The notes under the pieces: model-generated
What the model was told of the DNA's origin: nothing
Database searches by the model: none
Seen by the model: the letters and a program-made list of their open reading frames with translations, nothing else
Position numbers and translations under genes: made by a program
In this document: positions 53,913-64,000 of the stretch, piece after piece
Layout of the letters: the number at the start of each line of letters is the position of its first letter
How positions within the stretch are numbered: position 1 is the first letter of the stretch
DNA from: Pseudomonas sp. GCEP-101
Lineage (GTDB): Bacteria > Pseudomonadota > Gammaproteobacteria > Pseudomonadales > Pseudomonadaceae
Reading direction: 5' to 3'
Length of the DNA stretch: 64,000 nucleotides
Assembly (NCBI RefSeq): GCF_025133575.1
Contig: NZ_CP104011.1
Location: 930,001 to 994,000 of the forward strand

Positions 53913-55367
53913 ATGCTGAACGCAAAACTCACCAGGGCGCTGCTCTGGCTGGCCATCATCCTCCTCGCCATTGCCGTACTGGCGCTGGGCCTGCGGGTCG
54001 CCGCGCTGCGCAACATCCCGCCACTGGAGCCCTGGCACACCTGGGTCCCGGACGACCTGCACAGCGACGCGATCGACCGCACCGACTGGGCCGGCTACCT
54101 GGCCGCCGAAGAACAGCTGATGCGTGCCATGCGCACGGAAATGGCAGCGAGCCTGCAGCCGTTCGAACGCGTCGCCTACAACCGCTACTTCGACCAGAGC
54201 GCCGTCTACCCCGGCCATTTCGCCACCGACTGGAACCGCTCCTATGAACTGCGCCCCGCCGGCGAGGTGCGCGGCGCAGCGGTGCTGCTGCATGGGCTGA
54301 CCGACTCGCCCTATAGCCTGCGCCACCTGGGGGAGCACCTGCGGCAACAGGGCTTCGTGGTGATCGCCATCCGCATGCCCGGTCACGGCACGGTGCCGGC
54401 CGGGCTCACCGACGCGGACTGGGAAGACTGGATGGCCGCCACCCGGCTGGCCGTGCGCGAAGCCACGGCGCAATTGCCCGAGGGAGCACCGCTGCTGATG
54501 GTGGGCTTCTCCAACGGCGGCGCGCTGGCGATGAAGTACAGCCTGGATGCGCTGGATGACCCGCGCCTGGCGATGCCCAGGCAACTGGTGCTCATCTCGC
54601 CGATGATCGGCGTCACCCGCTACGCGCAGTTCGCCGGGCTGGCCGGCTTGCCGGCGCTACTGCCGGCCTTCGCCAAGGCGGCGTGGCTGAACGTGCTGCC
54701 GGAGTTCAACCCGTTCAAGTACAACTCCTTCCCCATCGCCGCGGCGCGGCAGACCGTGGAGCTGACCGATGCCGTGCAGGCAAGTCTGGAGAGCGCCAGC
54801 CGCAATGGCAGCCTGGCGCGCCTGCCACCGATCCTGACTTTCCAGTCCCTGGCCGACAGCACCGTGAGTACCCCGGCGGTGATCGGCAACCTGTACGACC
54901 GCCTGCCGGACAACGGCAGCGAACTGGTGCTGTTCGACCTCAACCGCTCGCTGAACTACGGCCCGCTGCTGCGCCCGGAAATGGCCACCCTCGGCGAGCG
55001 CCTGCTGCCCGAAGGGCAGCGCAACTATGACCTGACGGTGATCTCCAACAGCCCGCAGAGCAGCCAGGCCCTGGCCCTGCACACCCCCGCCCACAGCCAG
55101 CAGCAGGCCAGCCAGGCGCTGGCGGCGGACTACCCCCCGGACCTGTTTTCCCTCTCCCACGTCGCGCTGCCCTTCCCGCCCGACGACGCGCTCTATGGCC
55201 AGCACCCGGATACCCACGAAGACTTCGGCATCCACCTGGGCACGCTGACGCCCCGCGGCGAGCGCGGGGTGCTGATCGTCGGGCTGGACCTGTTCCAGCG
55301 GGTGACATCCAACCCGTTCTACGACTACCTCGTGCAACGGGTCGACCGGGTATTGCCGCAACGCTAG
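53913..55367 (+). CDS. Membrane-anchored alpha/beta-hydrolase
   Basis: The 484 residues have an N-terminal transmembrane helix (8-30, LLWLAIILLAIAVLALGLRVAAL). The hydrolase part follows, with an HG motif (LLHGLTDSPYS), RMPGHGTVP and the nucleophile GFSNGG. The long C-terminal part has a likely His near the KVE-type end and many helices. It is probably located on the periplasmic side as a lysophospholipase or carboxylesterase-like enzyme. The substrate is unknown. Confidence 0.88.
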   Translation: MLNAKLTRALLWLAIILLAIAVLALGLRVAALRNIPPLEPWHTWVPDDLHSDAIDRTDWAGYLAAEEQLMRAMRTEMAASLQPFERVAYNRYFDQSAVYPGHFATDWNRSYELRPAGEVRGAAVLLHGLTDSPYSLRHLGEHLRQQGFVVIAIRMPGHGTVPAGLTDADWEDWMAATRLAVREATAQLPEGAPLLMVGFSNGGALAMKYSLDALDDPRLAMPRQLVLISPMIGVTRYAQFAGLAGLPALLPAFAKAAWLNVLPEFNPFKYNSFPIAAARQTVELTDAVQASLESASRNGSLARLPPILTFQSLADSTVSTPAVIGNLYDRLPDNGSELVLFDLNRSLNYGPLLRPEMATLGERLLPEGQRNYDLTVISNSPQSSQALALHTPAHSQQQASQALAADYPPDLFSLSHVALPFPPDDALYGQHPDTHEDFGIHLGTLTPRGERGVLIVGLDLFQRVTSNPFYDYLVQRVDRVLPQR

Positions 55368-55438
55368 CGCCGGCCCAGGTCCAGCACCACGGCGATCAGG
55401 GTGACGGCGATGAACAGCAGAATCAGCCACGAACTCAT
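55364..55438 (-). CDS. Putative 24-residue single-helix membrane protein
   Basis: A frame of 24 residues, MSSWLILLFIAVTLIAVVLD plus a short basic tail (LGRR), forms one membrane helix. AGGGAG lies 8 nt upstream of ATG 55438. Its stop overlaps the convergent hydrolase stop by 3 nt. The evidence is the RBS and the amphipathic composition; no homologue is recalled. Confidence 0.45.
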   Translation of the reverse strand: MSSWLILLFIAVTLIAVVLDLGRR

Positions 55439-55560
55439 TGGACCCACTCCCTGATAGTGAACAGGACTATCGAAGGGTGCGCGGCACCGGAGTTCAGAAA
55501 ATTTCGTCAGTGGTCGGTTGCGCACATCGATCAGCGCGACGGCGGCATTGACCGCGGCGG

Positions 55561-55848
55561 TCATCCAACCCGAAGGGGCGGCCATGCTCTGGCCGTGTGA
55601 ACCAGGGCGAGGATCCACACTGCGTCCGCCTCGATCTGATAGACGAGCCGGTAACTTTCGTGAGGGAACACTTCCCGCGTGCCGGCAATTCGGCCGGGTT
55701 TGCCCATCATCGGGAAGCGCTTGAGCTTGGCGACGGTTGCGCTGAACAGGATGTCCATCCGTGCGGCAGCGTCGGGGTTTTCGGAAGCGAGGTAATCCCA
55801 GATATCGAAGCGATCCTGCTGGGCGTCCCGCGTCCAGAACGCCTTCAT
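55561..55848 (-). CDS. RelE/ParE-family toxin
   Basis: The 95-residue type II toxin has WTRDAQQDRFDIWDYLASENPDAA, then MGKPGRIAGTREVFPHESYRLVYQIEADAVWILALVHTARAWP, the usual ParE/RelE pattern. Its start overlaps the antitoxin stop (ATGA), so expression is coupled. Confidence 0.93.
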   Translation of the reverse strand: MKAFWTRDAQQDRFDIWDYLASENPDAAARMDILFSATVAKLKRFPMMGKPGRIAGTREVFPHESYRLVYQIEADAVWILALVHTARAWPPLRVG

Positions 55849-56123
55849 TTACGCGCAGTCGCCCTGGCTCTTAACGCCGCGAAGGCGCTCTCGACTTCAT
55901 CGTCGGAGTGCCCATCTCCTGCGACCATCGAAGCGCGTCCAGCGTCGACCTTCGCCTGCAGGTACTCGTCGTAGTCCTGGGCCTGGCGCTGTTGGCGAAT
56001 GAAGTCGCGCATCAGCTCGCGCATCACCTGGGATGCAGGGCGGTGAGCCGCCTCGGCCGCGGCCATGAACTCGGCGCGCAACTCGGGTTCGAGCTTCATG
56101 GTGAATACGGCTTCTTTGCTCAT
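55845..56123 (-). CDS. RHH antitoxin of the RelE/ParE toxin
   Basis: The 92 residues have a ribbon-helix-helix start (AVFTMKLEPELRAEFMAAAEAAHRPASQVMRELMRDF) and a flexible, acidic C-terminal tail for toxin binding. The ATG at 56123 (AGGTG upstream) is chosen over the GTG at 56132. It lies upstream of and overlaps the toxin. Confidence 0.93.
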   Translation of the reverse strand: MSKEAVFTMKLEPELRAEFMAAAEAAHRPASQVMRELMRDFIRQQRQAQDYDEYLQAKVDAGRASMVAGDGHSDDEVESAFAALRARATARK

Positions 56124-56144
56124 GGGGGTCACCTAGTAGTGAAA

Positions 56145-56156
56145 AGGTATATACCT
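56145..56156. promoter_or_regulatory. Operator-like palindrome of the RHH/RelE module
   Basis: AGGTATATACCT is a perfect 12-bp palindrome 22 nt upstream of the antitoxin start. A second GTATA sequence follows at once (GTCTATACCC). RHH antitoxins bind such repeats to repress their own operon. Confidence 0.65.
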
Positions 56157-56220
56157 CGTCTATACCCGGCCTACTGTAGGCGATTCCCCCTTTGCCACGA
56201 AATCCGCTTCCGACCAGATG

Positions 56221-58139
<1,919 letters not shown>

Positions 58140-58143
<4 letters not shown>

Positions 58144-59546
58144 GCGTCGTCCTCGGCCAGCAGCGGCAGTTGCGCGACGAAGCCGGGTTCGTCGTCGAGC
58201 TGGCGCAGGTCGAGCCACAGCGCGTCGTCATCGATGCGGCCGAGCACCGGGATCGGCAGGCAGCGCAGACGCTCTTCCAGGTCCAGCAGCGCGCGGCCGC
58301 GCTGGCGCTTGGGCTGGTTCGGGCGCAGGCACAGCGCGGCGCTGGGCAGCCGCGCGACCGGCTGGGCGCCGCTGCCGATCATCCCTAAGGCATCCACGGC
58401 GCTGACGCTCCAGCGCCCACCCAGCAGCGTTGCGAGGGCGGGAGCCAGTCGCTGGGCCTGGACGCGGATGTCGGCCTGCGGGCGACTGAGCAGGCGCAGG
58501 CTGGTGAGGCGCTCGGCCAAGCGGTCCGGGTCGCGGTAGAGGTTGAGCACGGCCTCCAGCGCGGCGAGGGTCAGCTTGTCCACGCGCAGGGCGCGCTTGA
58601 GCGGGTTCTTCTTGATCCGCCCGATCAGCTCCCGGCTGCCGAGGATCAGCCCGGCCTGCGGACCACCGAGCAGCTTGTCGCCGCTGAAGGTGACGATGTC
58701 GGCGCCGTCGCGTAGGGCTTCCTGCACCGTCGGCTCCTTGGGCAGACCCCAGCGGGTGAGGTCGACCAGGGTGCCGCTGCCCAGGTCCTCCAGCAGCGGC
58801 AGGCCATGGGCGTGGGCGATCTGTGCCAGCTGCGGGGTGGCGACGCTGGCGGTGAAGCCCTGCACGCTGTAATTGCTGGTGTGCACGCGCATCAACAGGC
58901 CGGCGCGCGGGCCGATGGCGGCCTCGTAGTCCTTGGCGTGGGTGCGGTTGGTGGTGCCGACCTCGACCAGCTTCACGCCCGCGCGGGACATGATGTCGGG
59001 GATGCGGAAGGCGCCGCCGATCTCGATCAGCTCGCCACGGGAAATGATCCCTTCCTTGCGCGCGCCCAGGCTGTTGAGCGCCAGCAGCACGGCGGCGGCA
59101 TTGTTGTTGACCACGGTGACGGCTTCGGCGCCGGTCAGTTCGCGGATCAGCCCGGTGATGAGGTCATCGCGGTCGCCGCGCTTGCCGGTGGCCAGGTCGA
59201 ATTCGAGGTTGAGCGGGTAGCGTGCAGCCAGGGTAATGGCTTCGATCGCTTCCTCGGGCAGCAGGGCGCGGCCGAGGTTGGTGTGCAGCACGGTACCGGT
59301 GAGGTTGAACACCCGGCGCACCCGGCTGGCGTGGTGTGCGGCGAGGCGTTCGCCGGCGCGGCCGGCGAGTACCGATTCTTCCAGTTCGACGGCGGCCAGC
59401 TGGCCACGGCGCGCGGGTTCGCGCAATTCGTCGAGCAGGTCGCGCAGGGTCTTGAGCAGGGCCTCGCGGCCATAGCGTTGCTGCAGCGGCTGGCAGGCCG
59501 GGCTGCGCAGCAGGCGGTCGATGGAGGGCAGGCGTACCGAGGTCAT
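58140..59546 (-). CDS. selA: L-seryl-tRNA(Sec) selenium transferase SelA
   Basis: SelA converts seryl-tRNA-Sec to selenocysteinyl-tRNA-Sec with selenophosphate. The 468 residues of this PLP enzyme include [34 protein letters not shown] and the Schiff-base Lys in [15 protein letters not shown] 59546 has AAGG 7 nt upstream. It is first of selA-selB. Confidence 0.97.
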
Positions 59547-59583
59547 GGACGAACCTTGTGCTGGGACGTTGGCTGGAGTCAGT

Positions 59584-59667
59584 GTAGGGCGAATCACCGC
59601 GCGCGGTTATCCGCAGCTGCCTCGACGTGAAGGCGGCGGATAACGCGTTCCGCGTTATGCGCCCTAC
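59584..59667. repeat. Composite GTAGGGCG inverted repeat
   Basis: GTAGGGCGAATCACCGCGCGCGGTTATCCGC and the inverse GCGGATAACGCG...TTATGCGCCCTAC lie between selA and fdhE. The same family appears at 32230-32262. Confidence 0.75.
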
Positions 59668-59681
59668 GTGGTTAGGCCTTT

Positions 59682-59763
59682 GTAGGATGGGTGGAGCGCA
59701 GCGATACCCATCAAGCCCAGTGTCGCGACAGCATGGGTATCGCTTCGCTCCACCACATCCTAC
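59682..59763. repeat. GTAGGATGGGTGGAGCG inverted repeat
   Basis: Nearly perfect inverted copies GTAGGATGGGTGGAGCGCAGCGATACCCAT and ATGGGTATCGCTTCGCTCCACCACATCCTAC are separated by about 22 nt. They overlap the fdhE stop codon. This is a fourth dispersed palindrome type. Confidence 0.8.
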
Positions 59764-60692
59764 GAAGAGCCGCCTGGGGCCAGCAGGAGGTTCGGCGCGC
59801 TGCGCAGGTAGCCGTCCTCGGCGAGGCGGATGTCCAGCGCGAGGCTGGCGAGGTCGTCCGCCTGGGCCTCGGCGTGCTTGTCGTGCTGCAGGTAGAACTG
59901 CTTGAGGTAGGACTGGCAGCCGGGGCAGGTCTCGGCCTTGAGTGGCGCCTGGTCGCTGGCAACGCCGTCGCGCTGCAGCGAGTAATAGGCCAGGCCCTTG
60001 CTCTCCGCACAGTGGCTGCATTTCACCCGCACGTAGTGCCATTCGCAGGAGCACAGCGAGCAGGACAGGTAACGCAGCCCGGCATGCTTGCCCTGGCTGC
60101 GGATCATCCCCGCCACCGGCGGCGCGCCGCAGGCCGGGCAGAGGGTCTGGCTGTCGGTTTCCGCCAGGGTGTCGTCGGGCAGTTGCAGCAGCCACTGGCT
60201 GAAGGCGACCTGCAGCACGGCGCCGAGGAAAGGCACCAGCGCCGGCGGCAACAGGTCGAACTGGCCGTTGAGCAGTCCCAGCGCCCAGCCCTTGCGCTGT
60301 CCGGAGTCGGCGTTGCGCAGGGTGTTCAGCGCCTCGGCCACGGCCGGGTTGGCGACGGCTTCGTAAGCATCGAGGAAGGCGTCCAGCAGCGGCAGCCAAG
60401 CGCCTTCGCGCACCAGTACCTCATAGGCCAGCGGCGGCATGCGGTGTTCGCGGCTGCGGGCCAGGGCCGCGGCGTCCGGCGTGGGCAGGAACAACTTGCG
60501 GTCGAGCAGCGCCTGCTGGGTATCGCAGACGCCGGCGATCAGTTCGAGGTAGCCCTGCAGCGGATTGCCCGGCGCCAGGTCACGCAGGCGCGCGGCGCGG
60601 CGGGAGAACAGGTCGGGGGACGGCAGGTTGAACAGTGGGGGGATGTTGGCGGCAGCTTCGATCTGCCCGGGTTCGAGAATTCGGCCTGACAC
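59760..60692 (-). CDS. fdhE: Formate dehydrogenase accessory protein FdhE
   Basis: FdhE acts in maturation of respiratory formate dehydrogenases. The 310 residues are typical. Four CxxC-type metal sites appear in the C-terminal half: CPACGAPP, CSLCSCEWHYVRVKCSHC and ETCPGCQSYL. It is placed between selA and fdnI. Confidence 0.95.
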   Translation of the reverse strand: MSGRILEPGQIEAAANIPPLFNLPSPDLFSRRAARLRDLAPGNPLQGYLELIAGVCDTQQALLDRKLFLPTPDAAALARSREHRMPPLAYEVLVREGAWLPLLDAFLDAYEAVANPAVAEALNTLRNADSGQRKGWALGLLNGQFDLLPPALVPFLGAVLQVAFSQWLLQLPDDTLAETDSQTLCPACGAPPVAGMIRSQGKHAGLRYLSCSLCSCEWHYVRVKCSHCAESKGLAYYSLQRDGVASDQAPLKAETCPGCQSYLKQFYLQHDKHAEAQADDLASLALDIRLAEDGYLRSAPNLLLAPGGSS

Positions 60693-60726
60693 GCAGGACT
60701 CCTTGTTGGGTGTGAAGCGGGGCCTG

Positions 60727-60768
60727 GAGAGCCCCTCTCCCTGGCCCTCTCCCTGAAGGGAGAGGGGA
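60727..60768. repeat. CCCTCTCCC palindrome
   Basis: CCCCTCTCCCTGGCCCTCTCCCTGAAGGGAGAGGGG lies in the gap between fdnI and fdhE; same family as near 20 kb and 33 kb. Confidence 0.8.
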
Positions 60769-60818
60769 TGGTTCGTGCTGGCTGTAGCACTGGCGTCAGC
60801 CGGCGATTACGTCGTGCG

Positions 60819-61445
60819 TCAGTGCCCCTTGCCCTTGTCCACGTCCTTCAGCCACGCCGCGTGGTGCTTGCGCGCCCAACCGCGGCTGACCCAGCCATAG
60901 AGCATGGCGCCCATCGAGCCCTTCACCCAGAGGCCGGCATAGATGTGCACCAGGATGCTGCAGATGAGCACGAAGGCGGCGAAGGCATGCAGCAACGTGG
61001 CGAGGCGGATCAGGTCGATGCCGAAGAGGTGGCTGAAGTAGGCACGCCACATCACGAAACCGGTCACCAGCAGCACCAGCATGCACAGCAGCAGGGTCCA
61101 GAACAGCAGCTTCTGCCCGGCGTTGTAGCGGCCGACTTCCGGGAGGTTTTCCTCGCGGTTGGTCACCACGTCGCGCCATTGCCTGAGCCATTGCACGTCG
61201 CGCTTCTCCACCAGGTTGTGGTGGGCGAAGCGGATCACCAGCCCCATGAAGAACAGGAACATCGCCACCCCGAGGAAAGGGTGCAGGACGCGCGTCCAAG
61301 GGCCGCCGCCAAACAGGTTGGTCAACCAGAACATGGCCGGGTGGAACAGCGCCAGCCCCGAGAGGCCGGCGAGGAAGAACAGAATGGCCACCATCCAGTG
61401 GTTGCTCCGTTCGTTGGCGTTGTAGCGTTGGATATCTTTTTTCAT
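60819..61445 (-). CDS. fdnI: Formate dehydrogenase-N cytochrome b556 (gamma) subunit
   Basis: The 208-residue membrane subunit has four helices and His ligands for two haem b (WMVAILFFLAGLSG, FMGLVIRFAHHNLV, and LATLLHAFAAFVLICSILVHIYAGLW). It takes electrons from FdnH to quinone. Confidence 0.95.
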   Translation of the reverse strand: MKKDIQRYNANERSNHWMVAILFFLAGLSGLALFHPAMFWLTNLFGGGPWTRVLHPFLGVAMFLFFMGLVIRFAHHNLVEKRDVQWLRQWRDVVTNREENLPEVGRYNAGQKLLFWTLLLCMLVLLVTGFVMWRAYFSHLFGIDLIRLATLLHAFAAFVLICSILVHIYAGLWVKGSMGAMLYGWVSRGWARKHHAAWLKDVDKGKGH

Positions 61446-61467
61446 GCTCGGCTCCTGGGAGAGCTTG

Positions 61468-61512
61468 CAAGCACCCTCTCCCCAGCCCTCTCCCTGAGGG
61501 AAGAGGGGGCAG
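61468..61512. repeat. CCCTCTCCC palindrome
   Basis: CCCTCTCCCCAGCCCTCTCCCTGAGGGAAGAGGG lies in the fdnH-fdnI gap, the same dispersed family. Confidence 0.8.
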
Positions 61513-61526
61513 TATGGCGAGGGCGA

Positions 61527-62459
61527 TCAGCGTGGATTGCGCGGATCATAGTCATGCACCGCCGGGTCGACCTTGTGCACCGGCGCCTGCGGATCGGGCC
61601 GGTCTTCCTCGTCCTCCTCCACCCGGTTGGGGCCGACGCGGGTGTAGTGGAAGAACCCGGCCAGCACCACGCCCGCCATGGCCAGCAGGCCCAGGGGTTT
61701 GGTGAGGCCTTTCCACAGGCTGACCATGGGGCTGATGGCCGGCTTGTCGGGCAGGCCGGCGTACAGCGAGGGCTGGTCGTTGTGGTGCAGCACGTACATG
61801 ACGTGGGTGCCGCCCACGCCTTCGGGGTCATACAGGCCGGCGTGCTCGAAGCCGCGGGATTTCAGGTCCTCGATGCGCTCGGCGGCGTGCTCCTTCATGT
61901 CCTCCTTGGTGCCGAAGACGATGGCGCCGGTCGGGCAGGTCTTCACGCAGGCCGGCTCCATGCCCACCGCCACGCGATCGGAACACAGGGTGCACTTGTA
62001 CGCCTTGTGGTCCTTCTGCGAGATGCGCGGGATGTTGAACGGGCAGCCGGTGATGCAGTAGCCGCAGCCGATGCAGTGGTCCTGGTTGAAGTCGACGATA
62101 CCGTTGGCGTACTTCACGATGGCGCCGGGGCTCGGGCAGGCCTTCAGGCAGCCCGGTTCCTCGCAGTGCATGCAGCCGTCCTTGCGGATCAGCCACTCCA
62201 GGTTGCCGGCCGGGTTCTCGTGCTCGGTGAAGCGCATGACCGTCCAGGACTGGTCCGTGAGGTCGATGGGGTTGTCGTAGACCCCATGGTTGTGGCCCAC
62301 CTCGTCGCGCAGCTCGTTCCATTCCGAGCAGGCGACCTGGCAGGCCTTGCAGCCGATGCACTTGGACACGTCGATCAGCTTGGCCACTTCCTGCTCGTGC
62401 CGCACCGAGGGTGACGGCAGGGTCGTGGCGGAGCGGGCGTAGATGTCTTGACTACTCAT
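61527..62459 (-). CDS. fdnH: Formate dehydrogenase-N iron-sulfur (beta) subunit
   Basis: The 310 residues hold four [4Fe-4S] clusters: [47 protein letters not shown] and the CTLCSDR...CVKTCPTGA set. A C-terminal membrane anchor helix is present ([16 protein letters not shown], near residue 265). It connects FdnG with FdnI. Confidence 0.97.
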   Translation of the reverse strand: MSSQDIYARSATTLPSPSVRHEQEVAKLIDVSKCIGCKACQVACSEWNELRDEVGHNHGVYDNPIDLTDQSWTVMRFTEHENPAGNLEWLIRKDGCMHCEEPGCLKACPSPGAIVKYANGIVDFNQDHCIGCGYCITGCPFNIPRISQKDHKAYKCTLCSDRVAVGMEPACVKTCPTGAIVFGTKEDMKEHAAERIEDLKSRGFEHAGLYDPEGVGGTHVMYVLHHNDQPSLYAGLPDKPAISPMVSLWKGLTKPLGLLAMAGVVLAGFFHYTRVGPNRVEEDEEDRPDPQAPVHKVDPAVHDYDPRNPR

Positions 62460-62467
62460 GCGTCACC

Positions 62468-64000
62468 TCACGCCTTTTCCACGTTGACGAGGAAGGACTT
62501 GAACTCCGGCGTCTGCGTATTCCCGTCGCCCACGAAGGGCGTCAGGGTGTTGGTCAGGTAGCCGTTGCGCGCCACGCCGGAGAAGCCCCAGTGCAGGGGG
62601 ATGCCGACGTGATGCACGGTCTTGCCGTTGACCTGCAGCGGACGGATGCGCTTGGTCACCACCGCCACCGCCTTGATGTAGCCACGGTTGGACGAGACCT
62701 TCACGCGGTCGCCGGCCTTGATGCCGATCTCCTTGGCCAGCGCCTCGCCGATCTCGACGAACTGCTCCGGCTGGACGATGGCATTCAGACGGCAATGCTT
62801 GGTCCAGAAGTGGAAGTGCTCGGTGAGCCGGTAGGTGGTCGCGGCGTAGGGGAACTCGTCGGCCTTGCCGAACAGCTCCATGTCGTTCTTGAACACCCGC
62901 GCCGCCGGGCTGCTGATCGCCTGCGGGTTCTTGTGCAGCGGGTTGACGCCAATCGGCGTCTCGAACGGCTCGTAGTGCTCGGGGAACGGCCCCTCGGCCA
63001 TCTTGTCGACGGCGAAGAAACGCGCCACGCCTTCGGGGTTCATGATGAACGGGTTCATCCCCGCTTCCGGCGGGACGTCGGCCTTGTAGTCGGGCACGTC
63101 GGTGCCGCCCCAGGCCTTGCCGTTCCACCACACCAGGCGCTTCTTCACCGGGTCCCAGGGCTTGCCGCTGGGGTCGGCCGAGGCGCGGTTGTAGAGGATG
63201 CGCCGGTTGGCCGGCCATGCCCAGGCCCAGCCGAGGGTCTGGCCCATGGCGTAGGGGTCGCTGTTGTCGCGGCGGGCCATCTGGTTGCCCAGTTGCGTCC
63301 ACGAGCCGGCGAAGATCCAGCAGCCGCTGGCGGTGCTGCCGTCGTCGCGCAACAACGCGAAGCCGGGCAACTGCTCGCCGGCCTTCGCCAGGACCATGCC
63401 GTTGTTCGGGTCGACCAGGTCGGCCAGCGCCTTGCCGTTGTACTCCTTGGCGATCTCCTCAGGCGTCGGCTCATCGGGCGTCAGGTACGGCCAGTCGAGC
63501 CCCAGGATCGGGTCGGGGAACTTGCCGCCGTCCTTGCGATAGGCCTCGCGCAGGCGGTGCAGCAGGCCGCTCATGATGGCGATGTCGGTACGCGCCTCGC
63601 CCGGCGGCTCGGCGCCCTTCCAGTGCCATTGCAGCCAGCGCCCGGAGTTGACGATGGAGCCGTCCTCCTCGGCGAAGCAACTGGTGGGCAGGCGGAACAC
63701 CGTGGTCTGGATGGCCTGGGTGTCGACGTCGTTGTGCTCGCCGGCGTTGCGCCAGAACTCGCTGGTCTCGGTGGCCAGCGGGTCCATCACCACCATCCAC
63801 TTAAGCTTGGCCAGCGCGGCGCTGACCTTGGCCTTGTTGGGGAAGGAGGCGATGGGGTTGAAGCCCTGGCAGAAGTAACCGTTGACCTTGCCCTGGTACA
63901 TCATGTCGAAGTAGCGCAGCACGTCGTAGCCGGCGCCGGGCATGTCCAGCTTGGGCAGCCAGTCGTAGCACCAGTTGTTGTCCTTGGTGGCGGATTTGCC
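62468..64000 (-). CDS. fdnG: Formate dehydrogenase-N catalytic (alpha) subunit, C-terminal part (5' end beyond window)
   Basis: About 510 residues of a usual 1015-1025 are visible and in frame to the window edge. They include WCYDWLPKLDMPGAGYD and, near the C-terminus, TYRLTEHFHFWTKHC, the molybdopterin dinucleotide-binding domain. The Sec residue of FdnG (position 196 in E. coli) lies in the missing half, so its UGA codon and SECIS element are beyond 64000. The reaction is formate to CO2 in the periplasm. Confidence 0.95.
   Translation of the reverse strand, partial: GKSATKDNNWCYDWLPKLDMPGAGYDVLRYFDMMYQGKVNGYFCQGFNPIASFPNKAKVSAALAKLKWMVVMDPLATETSEFWRNAGEHNDVDTQAIQTTVFRLPTSCFAEEDGSIVNSGRWLQWHWKGAEPPGEARTDIAIMSGLLHRLREAYRKDGGKFPDPILGLDWPYLTPDEPTPEEIAKEYNGKALADLVDPNNGMVLAKAGEQLPGFALLRDDGSTASGCWIFAGSWTQLGNQMARRDNSDPYAMGQTLGWAWAWPANRRILYNRASADPSGKPWDPVKKRLVWWNGKAWGGTDVPDYKADVPPEAGMNPFIMNPEGVARFFAVDKMAEGPFPEHYEPFETPIGVNPLHKNPQAISSPAARVFKNDMELFGKADEFPYAATTYRLTEHFHFWTKHCRLNAIVQPEQFVEIGEALAKEIGIKAGDRVKVSSNRGYIKAVAVVTKRIRPLQVNGKTVHHVGIPLHWGFSGVARNGYLTNTLTPFVGDGNTQTPEFKSFLVNVEKA

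Noticed and set aside
62468-64000. Search for the UGA-selenocysteine codon and SECIS hairpin in fdnG
   Set aside because: The visible frame has no internal stop; by family position the Sec codon is in the part beyond the window.

Overview
The window is a GC-rich bacterial chromosome segment from a Pseudomonas. I read it as a relative of P. aeruginosa (the P. citronellolis / nitroreducens / knackmussii neighbourhood is a guess). Evidence seen directly: a close MapZ (PilZ) homologue, an RlmG rRNA methylase, a CIO-type quinol oxidase, a BetT choline carrier, tauABCD, and the selC-selB-selA-fdhE-fdnIHG locus. Many intergenic gaps carry the short palindromic repeats common in Pseudomonas (GTAGGAGCGAGCTTGCTCGCGAAC and relatives). 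Gene order, recalled from memory of PAO1, looks like a mosaic of three blocks near PA4606-PA4627, PA3929-PA3938 and PA4783-PA4812. No prophage, integrase, IS element or CRISPR array was seen.

Region by region. 1-9.0 kb: cstA (cut by the window start), a DUF3015 protein, mapZ, radA, two small YdcH-type proteins, mscL, a TerC-CBS membrane protein, a ferredoxin-NADP reductase and an orphan TRAP-type binding protein. 9.3-12.2 kb: rlmG, a vapBC toxin-antitoxin pair and an alpha/beta hydrolase. 12.2-18.3 kb: a molybdenum hydroxylase operon on the minus strand (Tat-exported molybdopterin subunit, 2Fe-2S subunit, tri-haem cytochrome c, XdhC, MocA-like nucleotidyltransferase). 18.6-23.1 kb: an MFS carrier, a 0.6 kb repeat cluster, and cioA-cioB with a 49-residue DUF2474 protein.

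23.5-38.3 kb is rich in sulfur and osmolyte genes: a MetQ-type binding protein, a PLP-dependent methionine gamma-lyase-like enzyme behind an intrinsic terminator, an unusual sigma-54 activator-like AAA+ protein without DNA-binding domain, betT, an OPT transporter, tauABCD and a compact DszC/SfnB-like flavoprotein. 37.4-46.8 kb: an EamA exporter divergent from an Lrp-type regulator, an acyl-CoA thiolase divergent from a high-molecular-weight FabG, an EF-hand protein, an AraC-type regulator, a MaoC hydratase, a MazG-like hydrolase and cmoM.

46.8-52.3 kb: two DUF4136 lipoproteins, then a tightly overlapping GNAT / DsrE-like / GcvH-like / D-Ala-D-Ala dipeptidase string, two Gly/Asn-rich exported proteins, GrpB and a small lipoprotein. 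52.5-64 kb is a selenocysteine island: tRNA-Sec (selC), a RelE/RHH toxin-antitoxin pair, selB, selA, fdhE and the membrane formate dehydrogenase fdnI-fdnH-fdnG. fdnG is cut by the window end before its expected UGA-Sec codon. The selenocysteine genes exist to make FdnG: SelA charges tRNA-Sec, SelB delivers it, and FdhE helps mature the enzyme.
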